In this document: positions 36,601-47,158 of the stretch, piece after piece
Layout of the letters: every line of letters begins with the position of its first letter
How positions within the stretch are numbered: position 1 is the first letter of the stretch
Source: Pachyseris speciosa
Lineage: Eukaryota; Cnidaria; Anthozoa; Scleractinia; Pachyseridae
NCBI GenBank assembly: GCA_016490735.1
Contig: JAEMWC010000363.1
Location: 163,501-227,500, forward strand
Reading direction: 5' to 3'
Length of the DNA stretch: 64,000 bases
Notes under the pieces: generated by a model
Database searches by the model: none
What the model was told of the DNA's origin: nothing
Seen by the model: the letters and a program-made list of their open reading frames with translations, nothing else
Made by a program: the position numbers and the translations under genes

Positions 36601-39130
36601 ACCGGTGCAGTGCTCTTCCAACTCTGGTTCGTAATTTACCCGTGAGCACGATGGATATGTGAGAATGAATATATGAAAATCATGTATTTGAACTGTGGAT
36701 TAAAGAATGAATATGTGACGTTTTGAACACTACTTTAAGCACTAGTGAAAATGAATCACTCACATATTCATTCTTTAATCCCCAGTTCAAATATATGGTT
36801 TTCTTATATTCATTCTCGGTAGTTTTCTGTTCAACAGATGTAATTTTCTTTTTTCTTCATATCGACTACTTTCTCTAGCCGCTCCTAACAATTAATTGAA
36901 CAGCCGAGAAGCAAAATTAAAGATTTGACGGACGATCCTCACAGTTATGAGGGCAGCTTACGCAGTTGCAAAATAATTGTGGCTCATGCGGGTACCGGGC
37001 ATGACCTCTGCAGTGCTATTCCTAACGGAGTTAGCAAGCCGACTTAGTGGCAGCTGGTTATTTTGTTGGTTTGTAATAAACCCATCAACAATGAATGACG
37101 GATGTGAATGATCTAGGAAGTCATTCAATGGTCGATCCGGCCTGGTTAAAAAAAAAACCCTTGTTGGTTTGATCCAGAGCTTGCTGGCTCCGTGGACATC
37201 TGCAGATGGTTCACAGGAGAGTCGCTATACTATGATAAACCTTCACCACGTTCAAACGTAAATTAAAGAATAGATAAGGTCAGGTTTCTAATTTGATAGC
37301 TCAAAGATCATAACACTGATAACACGTTTTTGTGAGCGTCCTAGTTTGACAGTTTACATTTTCATTCTACGATTTACTAAACAACGTTTAAGGATTTTCA
37401 AGTCTTTAGTTAAAGCGAAGTCATGATGCGCTGTATGTCTGCGCTATGTGTCTGTTTGAATGTCTGTGTTACTGATTACATGAAAAATTCGCTTTATCTG
37501 ACGAACAGCTAGCGCTTGAAACGTCAGCTTTTGAATCTCTTTACGGTGGCCAGTTTACATTATCAACTCAGTTGAGAAAACCAAATTTTGGTGTATCACT
37601 CCCCCATTTCAGCACCACGGTTTCTTTGGAAACTCACCCCCTTTATTCATTTAGTGCATCGTTAAATGACTATGATGCTTTACTAAATCAAACTAGTCAA
37701 CTTTTAATAACTCTCAAAGTGAAAACCTTATCTCACCTAACGGAACTTTGTTCACGTTTGACCCTGCGTGGTTTGAGCGCGCTTTACGATAAGCTCTGGG
37801 CAACTCTATGCAAGCGTAGCCAAACGCTAGCTATTGACGTCTCACAGCGCATACTCGAGGTTTCAAACCAAAATAGCCTCGCTGTTGAAAAATATTTGCA
37901 GCATGCCTCTAAAGACTCTAGACTCTAAATTTCGCTTTCTCTACCTTTCAATACACGCGAACTCTGAAGTTCAGATCTCAACAAACAACTACGTTTTTCG
38001 CTGTCGTCAATCAAATTTCAAGCGGGTTCCGACTGCTACCGAGAGGCGATGGTCGATGATTTCTTAATTACATTGTCCAAAACAATTACAAGCTTGGCGG
38101 CTAAAGATTTCCTTCACGTTTCGCATGATAATCAATCGAAAAGTTTCAGTTATCTGAGGACCTATCCATCGAACTTCCCGAGTCCGAAGAAACGAAGACA
38201 GTCGACGATGAAGATGATCAGGTTATAATTACTGAAGCAATTCGCCTAAACTTGTCTCACGTGTCTTTCTGATGGCGAGTTTGGTGTGTTTGATCAATTT
38301 TATATTTTCATTTGTTTTAGTGAGAAGTAGCATGGTACTTGAAAATAAAAGCAGGGAAAGTTTGTGGCTCTGAAATGGCCCTTTTCGTTCTTCCTAAGCG
38401 ATGGATATAAAAATACATTGAAGGACTGTGTTAGGGATTACATCAATAAGCGGAAATAACAATTCCTGCTTGTCGAATCTGGCCGTGAAGCGGCGGAAAT
38501 TTGCCCGTCGTCTTCCTCTCATTCCTTTGAAATCAACTGCAACTATTATTAGAGAAAAAGAATACTGGAATTATGAGCCAAACCTCGTATCTAGCGCACA
38601 TAAAACTTCAATGCTTTTCAATGCAAATGGTTTTTTAGTCCAGAACCGAAGCGAAGATAAACACTCCGACTCGCTTTCGCGATAATGTTATATGTTCGGA
38701 AAGGAAAAAACCAAAACGCGGTTTGCGGTCGGCGCAATATGCATAATTATGAAATTCGCAGTAGCGGTAGCAGAGGTAGAGCAGAATTCATTGTTGAGGC
38801 TATTGCTTCTTCAAGGAAGGATGTTTTAGGGGTTTCGCTCATGTTTATTTTGTAAACTTTTTTTCGAAGCTACGGCCGCTAACGACAAAATTGTTGAAAA
38901 AGATAACGCTTTTCCGCTGTCTCGCAATGTTGGGTAACAGGCTCTGGTAAGAGGATTGCGAGAAACAACACTGACAACACTGAGAGAAAAGCAGCCTCCC
39001 TCCCCCCCGCAGCGGAACGGGCAACGGACGCTCTGGAAGAATCCAAAACCGGAACCAGAAAATCCTGGTTCCGGTTTGATTGCGCCTGCGTGAGGTTTCA
39101 GGACAAAATGGCGGCTGTTAATCATTTCAA
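33604..39130. other. Duplicated non-coding stretch of unit A
   Basis: It matches 56237-61700 of unit B. Several open frames (33743-34039, 35932-36147, 36134-36349, 37572-37928, 38428-38685) were considered. Most are disrupted by small indels in B or lack a proper start, so none is called. It contains a tRNA-like SINE head at 36561-36633. Short inverted repeats near 36660-36820 (gagaatgaatatatg...) are present in both units. Confidence 0.45.
36561..36633 (-). mobile_element. tRNA-like SINE head, second family, unit A
   Basis: On the minus strand gttggaagagcactgcaccg (A-box side) and gggttcgattcccg (B box) are at tRNA spacing. The acceptor stem is not closed. An identical copy is at 59321-59393 in unit B. 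Confidence 0.6.
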
Positions 39131-41758
39131 CACGTTCAGCAGGACCAATTTAGGGCAGTCAGCAGGGGCGATTCCACGGTAATGGACCAACAATCAGAAA
39201 ACAGTCACATACATGCGGTAGAAGCCAACTTGTGAGCGATTTCCTTTGCATAACACGACTCTTTCTAAGGATACATACATCGATTCTTTTAGAGGAAGAT
39301 CAGTTACAACTTGCAAGTTTAATTAAGTTTTACATTACCCGCTTAGAGGATACTTATAATATAGGTTCGAATTCTCAAGAATATTCGTTTCAGTGTTGGC
39401 TTAGAAAAAGGCCGATGAAAGCTTAACCTCAACAATAGTCCCACCTCAATTTTTGTTAGCCCACCCAGAAGTTCTTACTGTAGCTATCTGGAGAACAAGA
39501 TTTTTAATGATGTAATGAAGTAGACTACTGACTCGGCAAATTTAATTGAAGATTATCTGATATAATAATATTTTTTAGTATTATTTTTACTTTTACAATG
39601 AGACAGTGTTTCAGTACCTTTTCTCATCATTGAGTAATTTTTAAGTGCAAATAAAGTTTCGTTATTATTGATGGATTTTTTGGTTGTATCCTATATGGTC
39701 ATTGAGCTTTTCTATTCAAAACTTGCCATCTCCTTCCCCACCTTGTCTGTTGGATGGTTTCATAAAAGATACATTTATCTTTCAAGTATACATATTACAT
39801 GAAATATATTTTCACCCATAAAGAGTTCCCTAAAAATAAATGTGACCTCTAAGGCATTTAACATGGCCCCCTTACTTGTCCTTGACCCGGGGGAGGGGGG
39901 ATTGCCTATTTATTATGCCACAACACAGTTTTTGTAACACATTTATTTATGAACAAATGAAAATCCTAAAAATAGAATATATAGCTGACCCTCACACCTG
40001 GCTATTAGAATTCTGGAAAAAATCTTGTACATTTATGTGTTAAAATGTATTAATTTTTGGCAATATTCTTCCCTAGTTCTGGCAATGTATGGGAAATACT
40101 TTCTACATTCAAGTGTCTTTTCTAGTATCCCAAGCTTAGCCTGCACAGCTACAGTAACTTCGTTGAAGAAGGAAGACATAGTCTAGTCCTAAGGGCTTTT
40201 AGATCCCTTTTCAGATAAAACAAATCCTGATTTGTTTTTTTGGCTGCACATTCAAGGCTAAATCAAGGAGACACTCAATTAGAGGCAATCTTGGGTCCAT
40301 CAAAATACAGATTGATTCAAAAGCACTTAATTTTCCTTTGACACTAATATATGGTAACCTTGCAATAAATGCATAGTGCGAGCAGTATGAGCCAATAGGA
40401 ACTGCTCCTATTGCCAAATTTAGAATGTTTTATTCAGTTTGATGCCCAGTACTCAGATCATGAATGAGAAAAGAGTGTTGTACTCGTACCCTGAGTCAGA
40501 TGTTTTTGGCTGCACCATTATCACAACTTGACCTTGAAGGACACATTGCATAGAAAATGACAGAGGTCTCAAACAGCAGTATGATTAAAAATAGCTAGAG
40601 AAAGTAATTCAATGGTTGTCTATAACTTTATTCCTTTTTACCGATTGTCCGAACATTACCAAACATTGCTGCTCCAGTTTTAAACTTCGCCCAATTTCTC
40701 TTATAAGCCTTCTCTCTAATAAGTGCAACCCTCCTCAAAAATAGATGGAAAAAATCAGCCTCTGAGGGAGTATTTTACGGTATATGTATACATTATTTAT
40801 TACACAATGGATCAATCTCATTAAAGACGACTATATTCTGTTTATATATTGAATCAATTCACTGTCAATTTCTGTGCACGGAAACCATATTGTTGCGAAA
40901 TCCTCGTCTAACTTACGCTCTCTTTGAACATGATCTGCACATTGCCTCGCCTACTCTAACTCTTCAACAAGATATTTCAACTCCTTTATCACTGGTTTTG
41001 ATGTGGAAAGTTTTATTTAAACACGAACGGCACAAATACCTTGAACATTGGTCGGAGTACATGTTGTAAATCGACATCTGTAAGCTGTTTGAGAGCTATT
41101 AAGATTCCATCTAATTTCGCCTTATCTCTACAAACTTAAATGCGGTGGTTTCTAACCGCATTATTACAACAACAGTAATTTTCCTTTGCTTGTGATCATT
41201 TCTGTAGGTTTCGTTCCGCCATTGCCTGACACTTCGCGAAAACAACTTCCGATCACTTCTGATGCGGTTCATCCGTCTTGTTTATTGCTTTGTTTTTACC
41301 AGCCAATCAGAAGTGTCCTTTTTTGGGTTCGACCAGAGGTTCGTATCCTTGGCGCTGGCCAAAAGGATCGCAGCCTCTGGGAACGAGATTGCGTTTGAAC
41401 TGGGCCTAACCTGCGCAGTGTAAGTTCAGTTTTTCGCGTGCACCGAGTTGGCCAATCAGAAGTAATTTCATTGTTTCAACTGATAACCAATCAGAGCTGG
41501 AGGCTTGCGTAGAGTTTCTCAGAGTTGCTCAGAGTTCTTCCCGCCGTCACGCTGATTTCTGGACAGCAAGACTTATTTTCTAGCAACCTAGTGGGCAGGA
41601 TATTTTTCCCCCTTGGCTGTAATTTTTTTCTATTACATTTGTGCTGCATGCATTTTTTTTTCTTCCGACAAGCGCTTGCAGGAAATGTTTTTCAAAATCA
41701 CCCATCCCTACCCTCAAGAGTTAAAATGTCGGCCTCTTAGCTTTTTAAGGAGGGTTAA
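39131..41758. other. Gene-free stretch, partly absent from unit B
   Basis: About 39000-41400 has no counterpart in unit B. AATAAA at 39648 might end an unseen plus-strand transcript. 41400-41758 contains repeated ccaatcag motifs and matches unit B at 61830-62740. No gene is supported. Confidence 0.4.
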
Positions 41759-44564
41759 GGTGGTATGATACCTTCAAAAGGGGAAATTTTAAAGATTATT
41801 CGAAACATTTTTAGTAGTCCCTCCAGTGACAACACTTACTGAGAGAAATTGTTTGACACTGTTGTTGACACCATCTGTTACCATAGCAACAAGACCACGC
41901 CCACTAAACCCTCATTTTACAGGTACTACGCCAACAGCAATAACTCTATAACAAAAAATTTTGAGATTCTGAAATTTTCAGGATATCTTAGGCATAGATA
42001 GAGCTGTGCATTGAACCTAAAATATCCTATATGACATGATTTTAACAATGTCAACTAATCAAAAACTTTCACAAAAACAAATAATGAGCCTTTGATACAA
42101 AATAATATGGCTGCCAAAGAATGGTCAATTTATTTTTGTACTTTGTTTTAGGTTCAATGCACAGAAGCACTATTCAAGATGTTCTACAAAAAATTTTATG
42201 AAATTATCTTGAATAGTTTTTTAACTAGCCATGTTGAGCTACTCGGAATTCTATCAAAATGCAGTTTCATGGAAAAATCCATCTAAAAGTTGTACTTGGG
42301 TTTTAAAAGCCTCTGTACAAAGTCTGAGCAAAGTAAGTGTCTTAAAATGCTCCAGCAGCATAAGTAAGACCCTCTGCTTGTTGGTTCTTGTCTTCTTTCT
42401 TCTTTCTTTGTCCCCTTAGGACCTTTCTCCTCTTCTTCCTTTCGTCGCTCTCTTTGTACTCAGCCCCATGAACGCGATCAAGGTCAAGGCGCCTACACCC
42501 CTCTTCCGTGTATTTTCCTGGGGGAATTTTAAGTGCTTTTAGAAGCAGCAGAACAGTTCTAGCCCCAATATTGAAGTGGCTTACGGCATCAAACAAGCCA
42601 AATTCTAGCAAGTCAGCTCCAACAAAAATTTCCTTTGGTATGCGCTCCCACACCATTCCATTTGCAGCTTCATTCTGATTTGGTGTTTTTCCATGAAGGC
42701 ATTTTTCCAACAAAGAATCTTCACTCAATCTTTGATACACAGGTTTGACTTTTGCAATGACAGCATCAGGCAAGCCGGGACCATGTTTGAAACTGTTTCT
42801 GTCTCGTTGATAACCACACCAGCTCGATGGTCCAGTTGGACAGTGGGTGTGAAGATCACGCCGTTCACTTGAGGCACAATGAAAGAAACTTGCATGTATT
42901 GTCTTTTTCATTCCATTCAAGTCTCCAACATTAGAACGAATAGCAATGCCATAATAGTTCTGAAGTCTATCAATCATGGCATCGGTGAGTTTTCCTTTTC
43001 CACCAAGACCAGGAGTTTCTTTCTTCAATTTCCTGAGTGCTGTGCCCACTCGTTTTTGTACATGTCCTATACATTCTTTCTTGACAACATGAATGCCATC
43101 TGCAGAATAAACATCCTTGACTTGATTGTAACTCTTGCTGTCACCATCTGAATACAGCTCAGTATACCGAAGCTTATGAGTTGCCACAGACCGTCTAAAA
43201 ATACGATCTGCACCCTCTGATTCCATGGCTGGGGCAGAGCCTTTATAATTAGCTTTGCAGTTATTGTGTTCTGCCCTCCATCTACGGTACTCCTCACTGT
43301 CTTTATCTAAATGGGAGTGAAGTTGACATTGTTTACAAACTTTAGTGAGTGGTTCCACATCCAAGACTTTACCAGTATCAATTGACATGATGATCACGCA
43401 ACCATTCTGTGAAGAGTATCCTCTCTTCTGCCAGGTACCATCACATGAAACACCACAATTCACTACATCATCTTCATTGGCATGCTGGGCATCCCTGATT
43501 TCTTTTGCTGCACTGGACATGCCATCCTTAGCGACAACTTTAACATGTTTAGCAATCGTTCTTGCATTTTTCTGATATGCCCTTGCTGTTGGAGGCGGTG
43601 GCATATTCATTAATGTGCAAAATTTCTTCGCTCCACTGTGCCCTCTTCCTATCGATCTCATAGAATACACTAAACGCCTATTCACCTCAAAACTTAAAGT
43701 CTGCTTTTTAGACGTCCAAAACTCATGTTTCCAGCCACAATTCTCGCAGAAGACTCGAAGACTCGAAGCACATCCCTTCCTTTCTAAGTGGTTTTCCGAA
43801 AGCACTATGCTGAATTCTCCACAGTCAGCACACCTCATGGCAGAAAATGCCGTGCTAAGTAGCTCCATGTCGACAAACCTGAAGCCTGTTATTGTTGCCT
43901 CCTCTTCGTAAGGTTCTTCAGCTTTGCGAGGTTTTAATTCCTTGGCATCGGACTTTAGCAAAAGCTTTTTCGAAGACACAGACTTCTTACTATGTTGATC
44001 GAGGTTATTCGAACCACGTGCTTCTTCGTTCGCTTCTTCTGTCCCACTCATGGCATTTTTTCTCGAAGGTTCCGTGAATTGATTTCCCGAAAACTTCCTT
44101 TTAGGACGCCTTGTTGTACGATACTTAGGAGGCATAATTGCTGACGTGAAAAAAGAACGAGAAACAGGAGAAAAAACTCAAAACGCAGCTCTACTAGTGT
44201 TGTTGTGAATTTTCGCAATGGCGATCAATGGTATATCGTGTTTCGCAGGCTCACCAACCACCACAGGATAACAGTAGTCATGTATGGGTTAACAGAAAGT
44301 CCTTTGTCACGCAACGATCGTTTTCTGAGGGAAAACAACCTTTGCGGGATTGTTTCTTCACTGTAAACAAGACATAAACAAACCCGTTGCCCCTAGCAAC
44401 CAAAGACCTAGTCTCAAAAACGAGTAAACCCTGGACAAAAAATAACATTTTCATGAAAAATGAAACTGTGGCGTTAATACCAAGTGATATACGGACCTTT
44501 CTGGGCATAAAAAATTTTAGGTAAAATTTTGAACTTTTTGCCTTTTTTAAGGTATCATACCACC
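41759..44564. mobile_element. Autonomous DNA transposon with GGTGG termini and TTAA-like target
   Basis: The inverted ends are GGTGGTATGATACCTT and its inverse. The left flank is TTAA (41755-41758) and the right flank CTAA (44565-44568), so a 4-bp TTAA duplication with one mutation is the simplest reading. Unit B is uninterrupted at this place (near 62740), showing that the insertion is younger than the duplication or was removed from B. It carries one intact transposase on the minus strand. Confidence 0.8.
42342..44135 (-). CDS. Mutator-like transposase, 597 residues, intact
   Basis: A single uninterrupted frame fills most of the GGTGG element. After a basic, disordered N-terminus come paired cysteines that probably bind zinc (C102/C105, C130/C133). 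The core shows the Mutator-like arrangement: D232 in CDGTWQ, D330 or D332 in SDGDSKS, the C-x2-H motif C355/H358 (ECIGH) between the second acid and the third, and E489 in NQNEAANG. The tail is Lys/Arg-rich. The protein matches what I know as the 'Mutator-like transposase domain' of invertebrates. It cuts and re-inserts its own DNA in the nucleus. An intact frame, intact ends and an empty sister site suggest recent mobility. The TTAA target is more like Kolobok than classic 9-bp Mutator, so the superfamily is open. Confidence 0.88.
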   Translation of the reverse strand: MPPKYRTTRRPKRKFSGNQFTEPSRKNAMSGTEEANEEARGSNNLDQHSKKSVSSKKLLLKSDAKELKPRKAEEPYEEEATITGFRFVDMELLSTAFSAMRCADCGEFSIVLSENHLERKGCASSLRVFCENCGWKHEFWTSKKQTLSFEVNRRLVYSMRSIGRGHSGAKKFCTLMNMPPPPTARAYQKNARTIAKHVKVVAKDGMSSAAKEIRDAQHANEDDVVNCGVSCDGTWQKRGYSSQNGCVIIMSIDTGKVLDVEPLTKVCKQCQLHSHLDKDSEEYRRWRAEHNNCKANYKGSAPAMESEGADRIFRRSVATHKLRYTELYSDGDSKSYNQVKDVYSADGIHVVKKECIGHVQKRVGTALRKLKKETPGLGGKGKLTDAMIDRLQNYYGIAIRSNVGDLNGMKKTIHASFFHCASSERRDLHTHCPTGPSSWCGYQRDRNSFKHGPGLPDAVIAKVKPVYQRLSEDSLLEKCLHGKTPNQNEAANGMVWERIPKEIFVGADLLEFGLFDAVSHFNIGARTVLLLLKALKIPPGKYTEEGCRRLDLDRVHGAEYKESDERKKRRKVLRGQRKKKEDKNQQAEGLTYAAGAF

Positions 44565-44742
44565 CTAAGGGTTAATCGGGTGAACTAACACGACAGCTAA
44601 TACTGCCGATAAGTGGCATAAAATATGGATACATCAAGCTTGACTGTTTGTGGTGATAAATTCTTATCTCACAAAACATGAGAGGGGGTTGGGGGCTGGT
44701 GTTCAAGTCTCATTCAAGTCAAGTCTATTTTATAGGTATATG

Positions 44743-45009
44743 TTCATGAACACACAAAAATGTGCTTAAATACCGTCAAGGACTGAAGGGCCATTATCCC
44801 TGCTTAAATGTAGAATTAAAACTCAGATAACCACCTTGGTTTCTTTCTTTTTAATGGATTAAATCTTGTTAGTTTTGCTGACTTTTTCATGGCTATTTCA
44901 AGAAACATCGATCCTTATTAGCTAAGGCGGTTCTAGTGCTATTGGGTCATCCTAGCAAAACTGGTTCTTAAACCTACTTGTGCCACAAAAAGAATTCAAA
45001 GGAATTTAA
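44743..45009. other. Start of the 8 kb insertion in unit B
   Basis: No gene. The insertion's outer ends (44742 and about 52776) show no obvious shared terminal repeat, so it may be several events. Confidence 0.35.
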
Positions 45010-45785
45010 TCACTTTGATAAGATACATTATCAGTATTACATAGTTACTGAGGCCGGCAGCACTGATGTGCCATAGATTGATTGATTGATTGATAACTTT
45101 ACTTTAACACAGCAAAAATTCATCAGTAAAAATTACAAAATCCTATGCCTAATTACAACTTTGTCTAGGAATTAATTACTAAAAATAAACTGCTTTACAT
45201 GAATGCCGTTTCTGAGAAAAGAGTACAATTGCTAAGTTTATACAGAAAAGCGTCAAGGGTCTCTGCTTGCTGTCCATCAGAAGGTAAGCTATTCCACAGT
45301 ACCGCACCGCTATAGCTTACACTGTTTTTGAAAAAATTAGTGCGGGGCAATGGAACAGTAAGTTTGTTCACAGAGTCCCTCAGAGAATAGCCTACATCAT
45401 TTCGTAATGAGAGTGTGAGATTAAATCAGAGCACTCCCTAATAAGGAGCCTCGCAGATATTTTGTCCAAACCTGTTGCCTTTGATTTGCATAATTTGGAC
45501 AAAAGAGAACGGACTTTATTGTTGTCAGTAGGTTGAATTTCAAACATCTTATCTGTTCTTGTAAGGTATTTTAAATGACTGTCAATAGTATTCTCGTCAG
45601 AGCGTATCTCATTGGCAAGTGTTTGCCCAATGGATGAGAAATGCTCATTGAAGGCATCAGAAAGCTGTCGTAAATTCGATATGTAATGACCATCATAGAG
45701 AGAACAATGATACATTATCGGTATTAGATAGTTACTGAGGCCGGCAGCAATATGTGCCATTAATTGATTGATTGATTGATTGCAC
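45010..45785 (-). mobile_element. LINE fragment between two direct repeats
   Basis: 45680-45392 on the minus strand encodes the linker before a reverse transcriptase (DAFNEHFSSIGQTLANEI ... KSKATGLDKISARLL), of CR1/jockey type. It is flanked by two copies of an approximately 75-bp sequence ending in (gatt)n (about 45015-45095 and 45705-45785). The palm domain is absent. The frame's apparent N-terminus is only translated repeat. Confidence 0.6.
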
Positions 45786-46149
45786 TAAAGCACTGATTGC
45801 AGGCGTCCCTTCCGCTTTGTTCCTGAACGCACAAAAGAATATAATTAGCATTTGTTGATTAGCTCAACTGGGAATTCGTGACTGAGACGCCTTGCATCCC
45901 AATAAAAGCGGTAGCGTTTGAACATCTGATTGCGTTTTGTGTATGTGTTGTTGTTTTCAACATTTTTCAACAGGCAGGTCTCTGAGCTACTGCAAAACAA
46001 CTTGCAGTCTGAGAAATGCGGTCTGTTTCGCACTTATCATAGTTTTTACTGTAGATGATTTTGTTTTAATAGTTGATTTGAGGTTTGTTTTTGAGCATGT
46101 GATGTTTTCCAATTAGCGGATTAGCTGAACAATTGCTACTAATGATAAT

Positions 46150-46690
46150 GTATCAGTCAATTCCAAAAGCGCCCATTCCCCCCCCCCCCACCCCATCCCC
46201 GCGCAAACATCCGGGCATTTGACTTATTTGAAAAATTTTGGTCAAATGCCCCGCTTTGTTTCCACTTAAGATGGTCAGATGCCCCACCGTTAGGGCCTTT
46301 TCCCACGTGTATAATGGAACGCTTATTCAAAAGAAGAAAATTTCTATACAGTTTGTTGCCAAAAAGGATCAAACTCAATACGTGAACTCGGATATCCAAA
46401 GTCTCTATAAATTTAACAGCTCCATTTAATTACAGGTAAAGGTTATCTTTTTAATACAGAAAAAAGCAAACAATTCAGAAAACCTAAAGAAGAGAACTCA
46501 AATCAAGTGTAAGCTTTATAAATCTAAAGCAGATTACTCGTTGGATGAAGCATTTCGTCACGCTCACCGCTCATGATAAATATTTTGATCTATTCCAAAA
46601 AAAAAAAAAAAAAATTTCGAAAAAATCGAAAAAATCGCTTACTTACCTTTGCAAACGAAATCTAAAAATTTGCTCGCTAAAACCCCTTTT
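46150..46690. repeat. Dispersed repeat family R, copy 3
   Basis: It starts tatcagtcaattccaaaag, then a C-run and the 'caaatgcccc' block. Further in it matches the inverse of 16890-17240, for example 'gtgaactcggatatccaaag'. It is the opposite orientation to the copy at 16690-17432. No product is recognised. Confidence 0.6.
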
Positions 46691-46870
46691 TTGACTGTTT
46701 TGTTCTCACTCCACACTTTGAATAAAGGCATATTGAATTATTATAACAGAAGCAGAGCGAAGGGTGAAGGGAGCGAAGCGGCTCCCGTGGTGAATGAATG
46801 AATTTTCGCGCGAGACCTTCACTTCACTTCACTTTATTTCGGTTGTTACAATTATACAATTTAGAAAAAA

Positions 46871-46914
46871 TACACAACCCGCATGTAGCAAAGCTAATCG
46901 AGGCGGGTTGTGTA
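46871..46914 (-). other. Conserved stem-loop near the LINE 3' end
   Basis: tacacaacccgc pairs exactly with gcgggttgtgta over a 20-base loop, 245-290 bases after the ORF2 stop. A second copy is at 4161-4204. Such hairpins in LINE tails are often recognition sites for the element's own reverse transcriptase; that role is inferred here. Confidence 0.6.
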
Positions 46915-46959
46915 GCTTACAATCAAATTTAGCAAAATAAATTATTAGTAATTCAAGTT

Positions 46960-47016
46960 CAATAAATACATAAGTAAATAAAAATAAAATAAATAAATAA
47001 ATAGGCAAATATCTAA

Positions 47017-47047
<31 letters not shown>

Positions 47048-47050
47048 AAA
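46960..47050. repeat. (TAAA)n microsatellite
   Basis: Imperfect tetranucleotide run in the 3' region of the LINE. Confidence 0.8.
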
Positions 47051-47158
47051 TAACTAGGTATACACATACATCCACAGATAGCTAACATTTACACGAGACG
47101 AGCAAGAACCTTTAAGACAACATAGTACATAAGGAAGTAATAATAATAGCTAGTTTGG

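Larger units (their letters stand above)
27375..44681. repeat. Tandem duplication, unit A
   Basis: Unit A matches unit B (44682-62857) in the same order and orientation along almost its whole length, once later insertions are set aside. It starts with gagggggttgggggctggtg at 27375; the same words reappear at 44682 immediately after the unit's end (..atctcacaaaacatga). This is the signature of a direct head-to-tail duplication. Unit A carries one Cys-rich secreted protein gene. A-specific parts are the composite element 27896-30621, the transposon 41759-44564 and 39000-41400, which is absent from B. Confidence 0.85.

Noticed and set aside
36561..36633. Possible genuine tRNA gene on the minus strand
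   Set aside because: The T-arm-like segment is good, but the 5' acceptor bases do not pair with the 3' end; a SINE head is a better explanation.
37572..37928. 118-residue plus-strand frame, kept in unit B as 126 residues
   Set aside because: Its start overlaps a dispersed repeat also present at 6485-6560, the C-termini differ by indels, and no domain is recognised. It might be an exon, but there is no support.
43615..43911. Plus-strand frames over the transposase
   Set aside because: Antisense shadows of the intact 597-residue frame.
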